64,000 nt of DNA, taken from Nilaparvata lugens. Its lineage: Eukaryota > Arthropoda > Insecta > Hemiptera > Delphacidae. Where the stretch lies: positions 49,491,975 to 49,555,974 of the forward strand of contig NC_052511.1 in the NCBI RefSeq assembly GCF_014356525.2, in the 5' to 3' direction. Shown here one piece after another: positions 1-12,502 of this stretch (positions are counted from its first letter, which is position 1; each line of letters begins with the position of its first letter). The notes under the pieces are model-generated. The model did no database searches, was not told where the DNA came from, and saw only the letters and a program-made list of their open reading frames with translations. The position numbers were made by a program, and so were the translations under genes.

Positions 1-250
1 TTATTCCAATATCTTAAAATTATAATTGAAAAATGGTCTTACCATATGCTAATATAGAACTATAATCTAGAGAGAGTACCTCTTCGAAACAGTTGTTAAC
101 TGGTAACTAAATTAATAATTTTGTCAGGTTGGCATTAAGTTGAGTTGACTTTGTTAGGTTGGCACCAAGTTAAAGATTGAAATGCATTTATCGCAGAAAA
201 ATTGATTGGGCACTGCTACTTCAATCAGAGCTATTTCTGGGAATATATAT

Positions 251-468
251 TACTAGCCGTCAGGCTCGGTTCGCTCGCCATATCCGTTTAGCCAGACGTC
301 TAGTCTGGACCCCCGACTGGATCGTCCTAACATAATATATGATAAAAATGCTCAAATGAATAATGCAGGCGAGCGAAGCGAGCCGGCTGATCTCATTCTT
401 GGACGATCCAGTCGGGGGTCCAGGGGGCGGAGCCCCCTGGCTAGACGGATAGAGCCTGACGGCTAGTA
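251..468. mobile_element. MITE with imperfect terminal inverted repeats
   Basis: The two ends are inverted copies beginning TACTAGCCGTCAGGCTC. A second inverted block (GACCCCCGACTGGATCGTCC) lies inside, so the 218-bp unit folds on itself. No coding capacity. The superfamily is not clear from the ends. Confidence 0.75.
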
Positions 469-600
469 CAAAGATAAAACGAAGATGATACAAAGATAAA
501 ACGAAGATGATACAAAGATAAAACGAAGATGATACAAAGATAAAACGAAGATGATACAAAGATAAAACGAAGATGATACAAAGATGATTAGAAGATGATA
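466..600. repeat. 22-bp tandem repeat
   Basis: About five to six head-to-tail copies of a 22-bp unit (TACAAAGATAAAACGAAGATGA) abut the right end of the preceding MITE. Degenerate copies continue to about 685. The minus-strand open frames here are only repeat translation. Confidence 0.9.
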
Positions 601-926
601 GACAAGGATAGCAACAACTATGTTAATACAGAGATTATACGAAGATGATACAAATATGACACTAGGATGATAGTCAAGGATAGCAACACCAATGTTAATT
701 TTATTTATTCTTATGTCTTTTATCGGCAAAGAGATCCTTTGGGATGTTCTGCCTTGCCGTATTACCCAATATCATTTCCTATCAACACTCAAGTTTATAG
801 GTTAAATTATATTGAGTTCTACATGTTTTCTCACTAAAAATTTGCACTTTCATTTCCTGAGTTTCTTTTTTATGAAGTTTAAAATCAAGTAAACTATTTT
901 CAAACACAAAATCACATTTAAAAAGC

Positions 927-1574
927 AAAAATCTGGTGTGGCGCACTCACACAACTTTCCTTGCCGTTATGAAAATTGATCACCTGACGCTAGTGTTCCC
1001 GCGCATCTCAAGTCTACTTATAAACAAAGATCTGAGCCAGCTGGTGACAGGACAATAACGCTGGAGACATAGGAGGTCTGCTATCTCTCCATAGTGAATC
1101 ATTTAATAGAATCAAACAGTTGCACATAGTTTGCAATAATGGGTAATCACATTTTCTCGAATTTCGAGCTTATTTTCAATTTTAGGTGAAAATGTTACTG
1201 AACATTAATTTAGAAATTTTAATGGTCAATCTTTTCCACTCGAAATTTTTTGTTTAAATTGTATCTGAAGTCTGATAATTGGGAATCTGAAATCAAACTT
1301 TGCATAGATGAGGCAGAGCTCCTGAAATTTTTACAGATATGGGGACTCATGGCAGTTGCTTATCAATGACTATTTTAGGTATGAATTTAATCAAAAACGT
1401 TGGAGCCGTTTTCGAGAAAATCGCGAGAAACCCTGTTTTTGACAACATTCTCGCCATTTTATCCGCCATCTTGAATTTCATTAGATCGAAATTGTTCGTG
1501 TCGGATCCTTATATTGTAAGGACCTCAAGTTCCAAATTTCAGGTCATTCCGTTGATTGAGAGATGAGATATCGT

Positions 1575-1621
<47 letters not shown>

Positions 1622-1771
1622 CATACATACAGACCAATACCCAAAAAACACTTTTTTGGACACAAACACTTTGGGACCTAACGTATAGAAATTTAGAAAT
1701 TGTGGTACTTTAATTTTTTTCGAAAAGCTATACTTTCCTTACCTATGTTAATAGGGCAAGGAAAGTAAAAA
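927..1771 (+). repeat. Dispersed AC-microsatellite repeat, family A, copy 1
   Basis: Begins AAAAATCTGGTGTGG and ends GGGCAAGGAAAGTAAAAA, with CTTTCCTTGCC near the start and GGCAAGGAAAG at the end forming short inverted termini. A run of (AC)n sits at about 1577-1617. The same sequence recurs at 7478-8386 and 42595-43434, and in reverse at 39161-41519. No intact coding frame; probably a non-autonomous element. Confidence 0.85.
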
Positions 1772-1836
1772 TATAATAATTTTGATGATAATATTGAACT
1801 GAAAGTGTCACATTACAATTTTTTCCATGGCAATCA

Positions 1837-1894
1837 CTAAACATATTAACCAATGTTAATCAAACACTGCCATTATAACGTGGACTTCACTATA
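1837..1894 (-). mobile_element. Terminal fragment of MITE family T
   Basis: Ends in CATTATAACGTGGACTTCACTATA, the terminal inverted repeat shared by the longer copies at 8849, 15608, 16954, 34374 and 43833. Only one end is present. Positions 1895-2420 show no recognisable feature. Confidence 0.75.
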
Positions 1895-2439
1895 GCAGGT
1901 TGAGCTACTTTATGCTTTATAGAGTAGGTGAGAGTACTTCATATTATAATACGGGGGTGGGTGTACTTTATATTATAATAGAGATGGTGTGGGATGTACT
2001 TTATATTATTATCTAGTGAGAGGGTGAAAATACACAAAAGACATCCACTTAGGCACTTAACTGGTGGTGTGAAATACGATATAAACCAAGTGCGAACATT
2101 AGGGAACAATGGGGTTGAGCCCCCCCTCCCCCCACAACCTCACTGGCCTACCACAGACACTAATATTTCATACAGCATCATTTTTAAAGGGTGGCCTAAG
2201 GGGTAAACCACTTGAATCAAGGCTGTGAAGCGTCACAAGCATTTTAGCCAGGTGCTTCTGTTCACACTAACAACCCTCTTACGACCACCTTTCTCGCACC
2301 TACCCCTATCAAAACCTCCCATCCCCACCCCTCAGTTACACCCATACCTCCAACAAACCACCTCACCTAACCGCCCCTCTGAAAACTTCTTACTTTTCAC
2401 TCAAAAGTCTTGCTTCGCTTACTTGAGTCATAGATGAAG

Positions 2440-3790
2440 TGAGGAGATGTTCTTTGGTGCTTCTTCTCTTCAAATCTTTCTTCTCTTCAAATTCTTCTCC
2501 TCTTCAAATCTTTCTACTCTTCAAATCTTACTCTTTTTCAAATCTTTCTCCTTTTCAAATCATAGATGAAGTGAGGAGATGTTATTTGATGCTTCTTCTC
2601 TTCAAATCTTTCTCCTCTTCAAATCTTTCTTCTCTTCAAATCTTTCTTCTCTTCAAATCTTTCTACTCTTCAAATCTTACTCTTTTTTAAATCTTTCTCC
2701 TCTTCAAATCATAGATGAAGTGAGAAGATGCTCTTTAATGATTCTTCTTTTCAAATCTTTCTCCTCATCAAATCTTTCTTCTCTTCAAATCTTTCTCCTT
2801 TTCAAATCTTACTCCTCTTCAAATTTTTCTCCTCTTCAGATCTATCTCCTTGTCAAATCTTTCTCCTCTTCAAATCTTTCTTCTCTTCTTCAAATCTTTC
2901 TTCTCGTCAAATCTTTCTTCTCTTCAAATCTTTCTTCTCTTCAAATCTCTCTCCTTTTCAAATCTTACTCCTCTTCAAATTTTTCTCCTCTTCAGATCTA
3001 TCTCCTCGTCAAATCTTTCTTCTCTTCAAATCTTTCTACTCTTCAAATCTTTCTTCTCTTCAAATCTTCCTACTCTTCAAATCTTTCTCCTTTCCACATC
3101 TTTCTCCTCTTAAAATCTTTCTCCTTTCCACATCTTTCTCCTCTTGAAATATTTCTCCTTTTCAAATCCTTCTCCTCTTCAGATCTTTCTCCTTTTCGAA
3201 TCTTTCTCCTCTTCAAATCTTTCTACTCTTCAAATCTTTCTTCTCTTCAAATCTTTCTACTCTTCAAATCTTTCTTCTCTTCAAATCTTCCTACTCTTCA
3301 AATCTTTCTCCTTTCCGCATCTTTCTCCTCTTAAAATCTTTCTCCTTTCCACATCTTTCTCCTCTTGAAATATTTCTCCTTTTCAAATCCTTCTCCTCTT
3401 CAGATCTTTCTCCTTTTCGAATCTTTCTCCTCTTTAAATCTTTCTACTCTTCAAATCTTTCTACTCTTCAAATCTTTCTTATCTTCAAATCTTCCTACTC
3501 TTCAAATCTTTTTCCTCTTCGAATCTTTCTCCTCTTCAAATATTCTCCTCTTCAGATCTTTCTCCTCTTCAAATCTTTATACTATTCAAATCTTTCTGCT
3601 CTTCAAATATTTTCCTTCTTGAATATTTTTCTCTTCAAATCTTTTTCCTTCCCACATCTTTCTCGTCTTCAAATATTTCTCCTTTTCAAATCGTTCCCCT
3701 CTTTAAATCTTTCTCCTCTTCAAATCGTTCTCCTCTTCAAATCGTTCTCCTCTTCAAATCTTTCTCCTCTTCAAATCTTTTTCCTCCTTC
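2440..3790 (+). repeat. 17-bp pyrimidine-rich minisatellite
   Basis: Roughly 75 tandem copies of a TCTTTCTCCTCTTCAAA-like 17-bp unit. Because 17 is not divisible by 3 and the unit lacks stops in any frame, all three plus frames stay open and each encodes the same 17-residue peptide period (Phe/Leu/Ser-rich, e.g. SPLQIFLLFKS). The frames up to 251 codons long are best read as repeat artefacts. No splice or promoter context supports expression. Confidence 0.9.
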
Positions 3791-5150
3791 TCTCACTCTG
3801 CCTCCTTTTACTCCCCCGTTATCATTATCTCCTTCTCTTTTGCTCATTTTTCCCCTTCCATAATTATTTCAATTCTCTTCTTTCGTCCATGTTTTCGAGC
3901 TAAACTCTTCCTCATCATAGTATCCTTCCCTCTATATATCCTTCTCTAGTTGCTTCATTCTTCACCATCTCCTTCTTTGATCCTAATAATCTTTTTCTCT
4001 TTCCTTTTCTCCCTAATCTATTCTTCCTTCCCTTTCTCCACATTCTTCCCTCCTTTTTTTATATCTTCCCGCTCCATCTTCTTTCTGACAATTTTAAATT
4101 TCCTTCCTAATCAATCACTTCCTTTATCTAGTCTCTGGTGAGGGCAGAACTTCTCCTCCTCTTACACCTTCTTCTTTCTATCATTCTGTATGTCCCTTCC
4201 CCTCCTCTGTCTTTTGCTGTTTGTCCCCAACGTTCCTTCTCACTTTTTCATTCTCTCTAGAAACTCCTTCATTTCCACCTCATCTCTCTATTCTTCTTCC
4301 TTCTCATCATTCTCTCGCTTCTTTTTCTCATCCCCCCTTCTTCTCATCCTTTTCCTCCTCATCCTCCTCCTCCTCTTCCTCCTCCTCATCCTCCCCCTTC
4401 ACCACCTCCTCCTCCTCTCCATCCACTTCCTCATCATAACATTCCTCTCCTACATCTTTCAAAGGAAAATCTTCTGCACCTCAAGTTCTTATTCTCCTTC
4501 TTCCTTCTCCTTCTCCTCTTTCACCTCCTCCACCTCCTTCTCCTGCTGCTCCTCCTGCTCCTCCTCCTCCTCCTCCTCCTCCTCCACCACCTCCTCATCC
4601 TCCTACTCCTCCTCCTCCTCCTCCTCCGCTCCTTTCACTTCCTCATCATAACACTCCTCTCCTACATCTTTCAAAGGAAAATCTTCTGCTTTTCTGCCTC
4701 ATGTTCTTATTCTCCTTCCTCCTTCTCCACCACCTCCTCCTACTCCTCCTCCTCATCCTCCCCCTTCACCACCTCCTCCTCCTCTCCATCCACTTCCTCA
4801 TCATAACATTCCTCTCCTACATCTTTCAAAGGAAAATCTTCTGCACCTCAAGTTCTTATTCTCCTTCTTCCTTCTCCTTCTCCTCTTTCACCTCCTCCAC
4901 CTCCTTCTCCTGCTGCTCCTACTGCTCCTCCTCCTCCTCCTCCTCCTCCTCCACCACCTTCTCATCCTCCTACTCCTCCTCCTCCTCCTCCTCCGCTCCT
5001 TCCACTTCCTCATCATAACACTCCTCTCCTACATCTTTCAAAGGAAAATCTTCTGCTTTTCTGCCTCATGCTCTTATTCTCCTTCCTCCTTCTCCACCTC
5101 CTCCTCCTACTCCTCCTCCTCCTCCTCCTCATCACCCTACCACCAACTAC
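3791..5150 (+). repeat. CT-rich simple sequence with 367-bp tandem duplication
   Basis: Continuous pyrimidine-rich tract dominated by CTC/TCC triplets. A block starting near 4391 recurs at 4758, and landmarks such as CTTCTGCACC at 4471 and 4838 repeat at exactly 367 bp. The motif CTACATCTTTCAAAGGAAAA appears four times, twice per unit. Poly-Ser/Leu open frames here are translation of the repeat, not genes. Confidence 0.85.
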
Positions 5151-5344
5151 CTTTCACAGGTGTTACCATTTTCCAGAGCCATCATAAACACGTGATAATG
5201 CTTTTGCCAGCCTACACAATCAATATAAGTCCTTCCGGTTCATTCAGCTCAGCCTCCGTTTTATCCATTAAGCAATTTATCTTTCAGCTCGGGAATTGAG
5301 CATCTGTTTGCGCCCTATTGCAGCGCTAACCATCGTTAATCACG

Positions 5345-5590
5345 GCTTGATCTTCGATTAAACTTTACCGAGTAATAAAGAATCTCTCTGTGATTCACTC
5401 ATTTTTTGAGCTTGTTAACGCTTCATCTCCGATTAAACTAAATCGAGTGATAAATCAATTCAGTTTGAGCCACTCATTTTTTCTAGGCTTGTTAAGCTTG
5501 ATTTCATGTTCATTTAAGGTTTTTGGGATTGGTCTTCGGTTAAACTAGATTGAATAATAGAGAACTCCAGTCTAAACCATACATTTTTTC
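5345..5590 (+). repeat. Degenerate tandem repeat
   Basis: About three diverged copies of a roughly 80-100 bp unit, each containing TCGATTAAACT-like, then GAGTAATAAA-like, then CACTCATTTTTT blocks. The surrounding 5150-6500 is AT-rich with no supported gene. Confidence 0.5.
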
Positions 5591-6506
5591 AATTTAAAAA
5601 TGATTTTTGTGTGTTTTGAATTGTAAATTGAGTGTGTAATTGAAGAATGTTGAGTGACACATAGCCTAGCTACATTTGGACTGTTATATACATTAGAATT
5701 GGAATCGTTTTGGGCTTATAAGCCTGTGGTACTTCTCTGTAAGTTTTTTAATTCTGAATGATTAAATAAATTAATGATTAAATTTGAAGATTGAATTTTT
5801 CAAGTTGATTTAGCAAAATTTTAACAAAACGGAAAAACTCAAAAAGATTCATAAAGAAAAAACTATTGCCCAAAACTTTTGGACAACATCAACATTTTAT
5901 CACAATATCTGGAGAGAAAATATATTACAGGCTCAGCCTAGTTTTTCCTCCAATGTCATAACTATATTATTATGATTGTAGTATTTTATATACGATAAAT
6001 GAATAAATGAATTGTCCAAATATTATGTAGCCTAGGTCATGTCCATTACAATTTCTTTACCAAACTATTAATGTTGAAATCACAATTCAAAATTGAACAA
6101 ACCATTTTGAATTCAGATGGATTGATAATAAAACTTTCCAAAAAACATAGAACAAACTTTGAATGATTAGAATATAGAATGAAAACAAATGAATTTTGAG
6201 CCCAAAAATTTGTGAAGTTAATTGATTTTTTAAGTTTAGTGGTACATTTGTTGTGAAAGTTTTTGTTTTTAATGACTGTGAGGTTTCAGTTTATGGAAAT
6301 TGACTGATCGATGTTTAGTGACTAAAATATTCAACTGATTGCCTATCAAATAGTTGATTCCCATGAAATATGTCCAGTTATCGTTTAGATCTACAGAAAT
6401 TCAATACCAGAATATGAGAGTATTCAATATTGTAATGAACTTATCCACCACACACAGACTCAGTTTATATGGGAAATATCCATAATAATTCATAATATAT
6501 AACCAC

Positions 6507-6594
6507 AGTACCCTTCAAAATTAATGAAATAAAACAAGAATACAAATATTTTATGTATTCTTGTTTTATTATTTTATTAATTACAAAGGGTACT
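6507..6594. repeat. 88-bp hairpin
   Basis: Near-perfect inverted repeat with AGTACCCTT and AAGGGTACT ends and an inner AAACAAGAATAC stem. No coding potential. A similar CAGTAC...TTT/AAA..GTACTG-ended palindrome occurs at 61058-61235. Confidence 0.75.
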
Positions 6595-6889
6595 ATAATT
6601 CTATTTATAAATACAAGAGAGTAGCCCTGTATTCATACATTTTAAAATTCATAATTCAATTTATTCTTCTGTATATATTTCCATGACTTGTGAACAAAAT
6701 ACTATTTGATTTTATTTGAGGGTATACCAACAGAATGTAAACTTAATAGTGAGCTACTTTCAGAGAGCCTCAATAGAATTTATTCTTATGTTGCCTCCAG
6801 TCCTGAAAAACAAAGTTTATATTCTAATTCGACTGTCTGATAGCACAAAGAGAAGATAATAAAAGAAAATATCGTTTATGTTCCAAATT

Positions 6890-7040
6890 AAAACCGATTA
6901 TTGTTGACTACTGTCTATTATACTGTTTTGGCTGGGTGAGAGTGTAAGAACGGCACAGTATGAGAGACTACCAGCGTCTCATAGCTTCACCAAAAAGAAC
7001 TACTGGGATTATCGGCTTGAGTAATAGTATCTCTTAAGTC
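6890..7040. mobile_element. Fragment related to the P-like MITE
   Basis: The blocks GAGAGTGTAAGAACGGCACA, AGAGACTACCAGCGTC and TATCGGCTTGAG match the interior of the 275-bp MITEs at 48457 and 48981. The termini are lost. Sequence from 7041 to 7477 shows no feature. Confidence 0.6.
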
Positions 7041-7477
7041 ACAAGGACGGGAAGGCGCCTTTTGCAGGCGATAATGATGTTTCTATTCGAGGCATTAGCC
7101 GAGACTAGAATTTCATTCGAGCACTGCAAAAGACATTCACGTCCAAGTAGCTTACACTATTTTTGTCACAATAATCTAGAAAAGAATAATTGAGAAACAG
7201 AAAACATTACCTGCATGTGCTAACATTACTACATGCATTCGTAGTACCATAACCTAGTTTACCAAGTTTCGAATCAGGAATTTCTTGATCGCTAAGTGGC
7301 GGTTCTTGTACCACTTTTGCTGTTCCAAATTCGAAACATACTCGACTGTAAAGAGAACATATGATTCTATTACAGTATAGTAGGCTGTAATGATAATCAT
7401 ATGTTTATTTGTTCTGCAATCAGCTGTTTACCGGCTTGATTTCATGAATGTAAAACAGCTGAAATTGAATGACTATG

Positions 7478-8211
7478 ACAAAAATCTGGTGTGGGGCACT
7501 CACACAATCACACAACTTTCCTTGCCGTTATGAAAATTGATCACCTGACGCTTGTGTTCACGCGCATTTCAAGTCAAAGATCTGAGCCAGCTGGTGACAG
7601 CACAATAACGCTGGATACACACGAGATCTGCTATCTCTTCATAGTGAATGATTTAATAGAATCAACAGTTGCCAACAGTTTGTAATTGAATAATAATACT
7701 TTCTCGAATTTCGAGCTTATTTTCAATTTTAGGTGAAAATGCTACTGAACATTAATAGTAGAGATTTTCATGACATTTTCTCAGCCTTTTCCACTTGGAC
7801 TTTTTTGTTTAAATTGTTTCTGAAGCCTGATAATTGAGAATCAAAAATCAAACTTTGCATAGATGGGGCGGAGCTCCTGAAATTTTTACAGATATGAGAC
7901 TTGTGGCAGTTGATAGACCTTTTCAATTACTATTTTGGTATGAATTTATCAAAATCGTTGGAGCCATTTTCCAGAAAATCGCGAAAAACCCTGTTTTTGA
8001 CAACATTTTTGCATTTTAGCCGCCATATTGAATTGCATTTGATCGAAATTGTTCGATTCGGATCCTTAAGTGTAAGGACCTTAAGTTCCAAATTTAAAGT
8101 CATTCCGTTAATTGGGAGATGAGATATCGTGTACACAGACGCACATACACTCATACACACACACACACACACACAACACACACCACACCACACACACACA
8201 CACACACACAC

Positions 8212-8249
<38 letters not shown>

Positions 8250-8386
8250 GACCAATACCCAATAACCACTTCTTTGCACTCAGGGGACCTTGAAACGTAT
8301 AGAAATTTAGAAATTGGGGTACCTTAATTTTTTTCGGAAAGCAATATTTTCCTTACCTATGGTAATAGGGCAAGGAAAGTAAAAAC
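7478..8386 (+). repeat. Family A repeat, copy 2
   Basis: Full-length copy matching 927-1771 from AAAAATCTGGTGTGG to GGCAAGGAAAGTAAAAA, with an expanded and interrupted (AC)n/(CACAA) tract at about 8153-8245. The Cys/Val-rich minus-strand frame across that tract is microsatellite translation. Confidence 0.85.
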
Positions 8387-8848
8387 ATAGAAACATAAAC
8401 GCTCTAAACCATGACATATCTTCTTCTGCTATGTTTTCTCAATGCTAGAATATTCAACTGGTATGCCTATCAAATAGTTGTTTCCCATGAAATATCTGAA
8501 TCTAGTTGACGATTAGATCCACAGAAATTCAATACCAGAGTATTAAAGTATACCGACGAAATGTAAACTGAATAGTGAACCACTAGTGTCTTCGAGAGAG
8601 CCTCAATATTTCATCACCTATGTTGTCTCCAGTTTCGAAAAACAAAGTTTTAATATGTTAATTCGACAGTCTGGTAGTAACGCAACATGTTTTGCTCGTT
8701 TTATTGCCTAGATGAACTCATAGCACCAAACTAAACCATCATAATTATGCGCATAGTCAACACACAGTCATAAAGTTAGTTTTATTAACTTAAGAACTTT
8801 GTCAAGGTTTCTTAAGCGTTGGATAAGGTAAGTCTGCATTTATAATTA

Positions 8849-9214
8849 TATTGAGGTCCACGTTATAATGGCAGTGTTTGATTAGCAATGGTATTGCTAT
8901 CCTTGTCTATCATTCAACAAAGCGGATAGCGCTATCTCTTTCTCGCTTTGCTCTGTTGCCAGATCGTCTTTTAACAATGTAGGATTGATAATTATTCAAC
9001 AAAGTATTTCATGAAAATTCATTATGAAATTATTGAAAAATATAATTGCTTGCTTGATAAAATATAATTGATTATTTTAAACGAGAATGAACAGTTAATA
9101 TTACATCAATAAACCTGTAACAGCTACCGTCTATAGAAGGCATTGACAAGACAGAGGATCGGCAACGTTTTTCTTCTATCTTTCTGCACTGTCATTATAA
9201 CGTGGACTTCACTA
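8849..9214 (+). mobile_element. MITE family T, full-length copy
   Basis: Left end TTGAGGTCCACGTTATAATG and right end CATTATAACGTGGACTTCAC are inverted copies about 365 bp apart. The interior carries the family landmarks CTCGCTTTGCTCTGTTGCCAG and AAACGAGAATGAACAG. The outermost TATA and flanking TA suggest a TA-targeting element such as Tc1/mariner, but this is inference. Confidence 0.8.
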
Positions 9215-9277
9215 GAGGAAAAGACTGTTTTTGAAGTTTTCGTTCAAGTTTTAAGAGTAATGTTTCAAGTTTGTAAA

Positions 9278-9700
9278 TAATTGACCGAGCGAAGTGAGGT
9301 GTTTGTAAGATTCAAGTCGACGGTTTGGCATTTCTCTTAATGTTTAAATGTTAAAATGTTCATATGTTTTTATGTTGCGCATTTACGGCGAAACGCAGTA
9401 ATAGATTTTCATGAAATTTGACAGGTATGTTCCTTTTTAAATTGCGCGTCGACGTATATACAAGGTTTTTGGAAATTTTGCATTTCAAGATAATAAAAAA
9501 GGAAAAAGGAGCCTCCTTCATACGCCAATATAACCGTAAAAATCAGACTATAGAATTATTCATCATAAATCAGCTGACAAGTGATTACACAGATGTGTGG
9601 AGAAGCCAGTCTATTGCTGTATTTCCATAAGGTCTATAGTTTCAATCAGGTACTTGTGGATGAGAATACTGCGTGAGGTCTACTGTTCACAGAACTACTA
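9278..9700 (+). repeat. Dispersed repeat, family B, copy 1
   Basis: Starts TTGACCGAGCGAAGTGAGGT and contains TTACGGCGAAACGCAGTAAT, and AATCAGCTGACAAGTGATTA further on. It ends near CTGTTCACAGAACTACTAGT. Other copies are at 12503-12902 and, inverted, 25469-25871. The GAGCGAAG motif resembles the terminal hairpin of the rolling-circle-like repeats elsewhere in the window. Confidence 0.8.
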
Positions 9701-10008
9701 GTTGTAAAGTTGGTGAATTTGTAAATTATCATGAAGAATGCAACAGATTTGATGAATTGAATGTACCCGTCGTTTAAAATCATTTCAACACTATGAAGAA
9801 TCAACTTAATGGAAAATATTCTGCTTCTCCATATTTAGGACTCCAGTCTACTTGAGACAAGTTCATCTATTCCACGGTAAGTAAATACACAATGAACATC
9901 TTATATTCATTTTACCTTTCGCCTCATTCAATTAGCATTATCTCAAAAAAACCGTGACTTAGGCTGAGAATTCTGAGAGGTTTGTAAGTTTAACCAAAGT
10001 GAGGTTAA

Positions 10009-10105
10009 AGAAGAAGGAGAAGAAGAAGAAGAAGAAGGAGAAGAAGAAGAAGAAGAAGAAGAAGAAGAAGAAGAAGAAGAAGAAGAAGAAGAAGAAGAAG
10101 AAGAA
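10009..10105 (+). repeat. (GAA)n microsatellite
   Basis: About thirty GAA/GGA triplets, nearly uninterrupted. The minus-strand poly-Ser frame is an artefact. (CAT)n tracts follow at about 10222-10290. Confidence 0.95.
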
Positions 10106-10289
10106 AGATTAAAATAACCCAAACAAAGTGAGGCTAGACCTACTTTACGAGTCATAAAATTTCTGTTTGTTCTACTGAGGAGTTTTTTCTGTAGACTGAG
10201 TAGTATAGTCAGTCAGTGTTCATCATCATCATCTTTATCATCTTTATCATCATCATCATCATCTTGATCATCAAAAACTTATCATCATC

Positions 10290-10990
10290 ATCATTCTTTC
10301 TTTTTCATAATTTCACATTTTTTTATCTTTTCTTGTTTGTCTCCATCTTCTATCATCAAATAATAATCATCCACTTCGCTACTCTTTTATGAGAGAGAAT
10401 AATACCGAGAGATGGAATATTTCTTATAAATGTTGTCCAGTACCTACTAAAAAAATTATCTATCAACTTCTGTCATCTTCACTTCATTCTCTTTAATTCA
10501 CATCTCCAGTAGTTCTATAAATTCTCATCCACGAATGATTCTCCTCTCTTTTCTTCCTTCTCTCTTCCCACTTCTCTCCTCTCTTCCTTCTTTTCTCTCC
10601 TCTTCTCCCTCCAAGAATCTTCTTATTCTCTTCTCCACTTCTACTTTAGCAAAAAATTATCATCATCATTCTTTCTTTTTCCCTAATTTCACATTTTTTT
10701 TCTTTTCTTGTTTGTTTGTCAACAAATAATAATCATCCACTTCGCTACTCTTTTATGAGAGAGAATAATACCGAGAGATGGAATATTTCTTATAAATGTT
10801 GTCCAGTAGCTACTAAAAAAATTTATCTCTCAACTTCTGTCATCTTCAGTCTTCACTTCATACTCTTTAATCCACATCTCCACGAATGATTCTCCTCTCT
10901 TTTCTTCCTTCTCTCTTCCCACTTCCCACCTCTTTTTCCTCTTTTTTCTCCTCCTCTTTCCTCCAAGAATCTCCTTATTCTCTTCTCCAC
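10290..10990 (+). repeat. 366-bp tandem duplication in CT-rich DNA
   Basis: A block containing AATAATCATCCACTTCGCTA, GAGAATAATACCGAGAGATG, TTCTTATAAATGTTGTCCAG and a CTCCTCTCTTTTCTTCCTTC tract is present twice. Landmarks CCACTTCGCT at 10371 and 10737 give a 366-bp spacing. No gene. Confidence 0.85.
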
Positions 10991-11159
10991 TTCTACTTTA
11001 GCATTCCTCATCTCCATATTCATAGCAGATATAACTTCCCTTCTCGTATTCTTCTTCCTCACCTCTACCTTCTCCTTTCCTGGCTTTATCTCCTTCATCC
11101 TCCTTCTCCTTCTTCTTCTTCACCTCCTCCTTATCCTGTCTTCTTCTTTCCTGTCTTCC

Positions 11160-11745
11160 TGGATCATTTTGTAAGACTAGGAATACTCACTGTACCGTGT
11201 CTATTCATCCTTAATTGTTTGCTTTTTGCTAAAGGTAATCTCGATAAATTAATGCAAAGAAGCGATATTCATAGTCACATCACAAGAAAAAGGTATCAGC
11301 TGCAGGTAACGCAGGCTAGATTGACTAAGACTCAAATGAACTTTGATTATATGATAATAGAATTATTTAATAAGTTATCATTAGATGCTAGAAATGTTAG
11401 TTTTAGAAAATTTAAAACTATAATGTACAAGTTCCTGAAATCCAAACCACTATATTCACTCCAAGAATGGTATGATTTGAGTATGGAGAGCCTTTCTTTT
11501 TATGATTTATTCCAATGTTTAAATATATTCAAGGCATATCTATGTATGTATCTTTATGTATAGAACTCATTTTTTGTTGAAGTTTATTGTGATATGTGTT
11601 CCGACTCCATATTGACTTCTGTGAAACGCTTATTTTGTATTTGTCTGTGTGACTATTATTGTATGCTTTATGTTTCCTGATGACTATGTCTATTGCACTA
11701 TGTGTTTAATGGCAATAAAGAATTCTATCCTATTCTATTCTTCTT
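11160..11745 (+). pseudogene. 3' end of a non-LTR retrotransposon (LINE ORF2 C-terminus)
   Basis: The plus frame ending at 11563 has a C-terminal stretch from about 11172 with the pattern typical of LINE ORF2 tails: GILTVPCLFILNCLLF, then SDIHSHITR, a variable linker, and YKFLKSKPLYSLQEWYD. Upstream the frame runs into CT-rich simple sequence, so the reverse transcriptase is missing (5' truncation). Downstream is a short 3' UTR with an AATAAA-like signal (GCAATAAAGAATTC) and a TTCTA-rich tail to about 11745. A dead 5'-truncated copy. Family assignment (Jockey/CR1-like) is inference. Confidence 0.7.
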
Positions 11746-12500
11746 TTTCTAATTTTTCTTCATCATCATCATCATCATCTTCATCATCATCATCATCATG
11801 ATAAGTCATCATCACACAGACTCTCTTGCCAGCGGTTGCCAGATGTGTATCTGGAGAGTATCAGTATTATTGTCAGCTAAATTTAGATTTCTTCTCTCAT
11901 TGGTTTAGCACTTAACTTCTTACTAAACCAACTTGGCGTATTTATAATATGGAATGGAGTGAGAAGATTAGAAGATTAAAAGAAGGAGAGAGTGAGTATG
12001 GTGACCTACTGTTGAAAACACTCACAGGAAGAGGGTTCAACATCTTCGATTGGCCTATGACAAACCCCGACTAAAAATAGTGAACTTTTTTACGTTTGAG
12101 GACATCTCTTTTCTCTGGACTCTTCCTTGGAGTCCCTTTCCTTTTCGAGTCACACAATTTTTTTAATTTTTAAAGGTTTGGGAATGGAATAGATTTGGGA
12201 CAACCTGTTGTTTCCTTCCTAATCATATTTATATGATTTGTGATTCTGTCCTCGAATAAATAAATAATTGAGAAACAGGTTGTCTATTCAATTTCAAATA
12301 TGAAATAGAATATGCTTCATTAGATCGAATGGTTTTTATTCCAACATCAGCCTTAAAAGTGTTAGTTAGATTTATAATTCAGGAATAGATCATATATGAT
12401 GTTATAGAAAAAACAGGCATTATTGTATTGATCAAAAATGAAAACGAATTGATTCAAAACACAACTTTAATCTGAACTATGTAATTAGAGTCAATCAAGA
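11746..12500. other. No gene seen
   Basis: Contains a (CAT)n run at about 11760-11800 and otherwise AT-rich sequence. Neither strand shows a frame, splice pattern or repeat structure worth calling. Confidence 0.6.
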
Positions 12501-12502
12501 AT

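Noticed and set aside
2579..3334. 251-codon open frame as a membrane-like protein gene
   Set aside because: It is translation of a 17-bp repeat open in every frame, with no splice, promoter or non-repeat portion.
7930..8262. Cys/Val-rich minus frame
   Set aside because: Product of the (AC)n microsatellite in a family A repeat; frame limits differ in each copy.
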